DNA of 5,191 nt from Eggerthellaceae bacterium. Its GTDB lineage: Bacteria; Actinomycetota; Coriobacteriia; Coriobacteriales; Eggerthellaceae. Positions 5,069 to 5,191 of this stretch are shown one piece after another. Below the pieces are notes generated by a model. That model was not told the DNA's origin. It was given only the letters and a program-made list of their open reading frames with translations, and searched no databases. The position numbers and the translations under genes were made by a program. Location of the stretch: positions 1-5,191 of the forward strand of contig DMNP01000012.1 in NCBI GenBank assembly GCA_003452695.1, read 5' to 3'. How positions within the stretch are numbered: position 1 is the first letter of the stretch; each line of letters starts with the position of its first letter.

Positions 5069-5093
5069 ATTCTAGCATCGCGATGATGCTAGA
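5069..5093 (-). promoter_or_regulatory. Promoter -10 box and overlapping inverted repeat before the Crp/Fnr gene
   Basis: TCTAGCATC (5071-5079), 5 nt, GATGCTAGA (5085-5093) is a perfect 9+5+9 inverted repeat. A second perfect palindrome, CATCGCGATG (5076-5085), is nested off-centre in it. On the minus strand TAGAAT (plus 5069-5074) is a 5-of-6 match to a -10 box and overlaps one arm. No good -35 box is seen. The start of transcription would be near 5062, leaving a leader of about 43 nt. The site fits an operator, perhaps for self-control by the encoded regulator. It resembles neither the CRP (TGTGA-N6-TCACA) nor the FNR (TTGAT-N4-ATCAA) box. Confidence 0.5.
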
Positions 5094-5191
5094 GCCATTC
5101 ATTGGCCTTTAACTCGCCCGCTCAACCCGGCTCGGCGGAGGCCACTGCCCGCGCGCTGGGCGGACCGCGGGGCGGGGAGAGGGGTGAGGGC

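Noticed and set aside
5094..5191. GC-rich G-tract end of the window as terminator or gene fragment
   Set aside because: Short self-complementary pieces such as GCCC/GGGC are expected by chance at this composition, and no frame shows recognisable protein features.
1..5191. CRISPR array, insertion sequence, tRNA or rRNA
   Set aside because: No regularly spaced repeats, transposase motifs, terminal repeats or cloverleaf sequence were seen on either strand.

Overview
The window is GC-rich DNA (roughly 60% by eye) with compact genes, clear Shine-Dalgarno sites and short gaps. The gene mix is queF with a YhhQ-type transporter, purC, an OhrR with a thioredoxin-type glutathione peroxidase, and a divergent Crp/Fnr regulator. 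Together with the GC bias this fits a high-GC Gram-positive bacterium, perhaps a gut coriobacterium of the Eggerthella/Slackia/Gordonibacter kind. That placement is an inference from style, not a proven assignment.

Left part (1-1079, + strand): the 3' end of queF (preQ0 to preQ1 reduction) is followed by a queuosine-precursor transporter gene (yhhQ/VUT family). The transporter has its own good sigma-70-type promoter. Its short leader carries a near-textbook preQ1-I riboswitch whose 3' strand contains the Shine-Dalgarno sequence. This region handles the tRNA modification precursor preQ1, with product feedback on its uptake. The SD spacing puts the start at GTG 384 rather than at the in-frame ATG 378.

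Middle part (1080-2841): a convergent gap with one strong hairpin separates the transporter from a minus-strand pair. That pair is purC (SAICAR synthetase, purine biosynthesis) followed directly, with no spacer, by a lysine/alanine-rich two-helix membrane protein of unknown function.

Right part (2842-4346, + strand): a non-coding stretch ends in an AT-rich promoter. An OhrR-type operator overlaps the promoter: a perfect 15-bp dyad followed by a degenerate tandem copy. Next come a glutathione peroxidase-like gene, an intergenic two-tier hairpin, and ohrR, encoding a 2-Cys-type organic hydroperoxide-sensing MarR repressor. The arrangement reads as a self-regulated peroxide circuit in which OhrR controls a peroxidase instead of the usual ohr gene. 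It is the most interesting system in the window.

Far right (4357-5191, - strand): a Crp/Fnr family regulator runs convergent to ohrR with a 10-nt gap. Its promoter region carries a perfect 9+5+9 inverted repeat, probably an operator. The last ~98 bases hold nothing I can assign.
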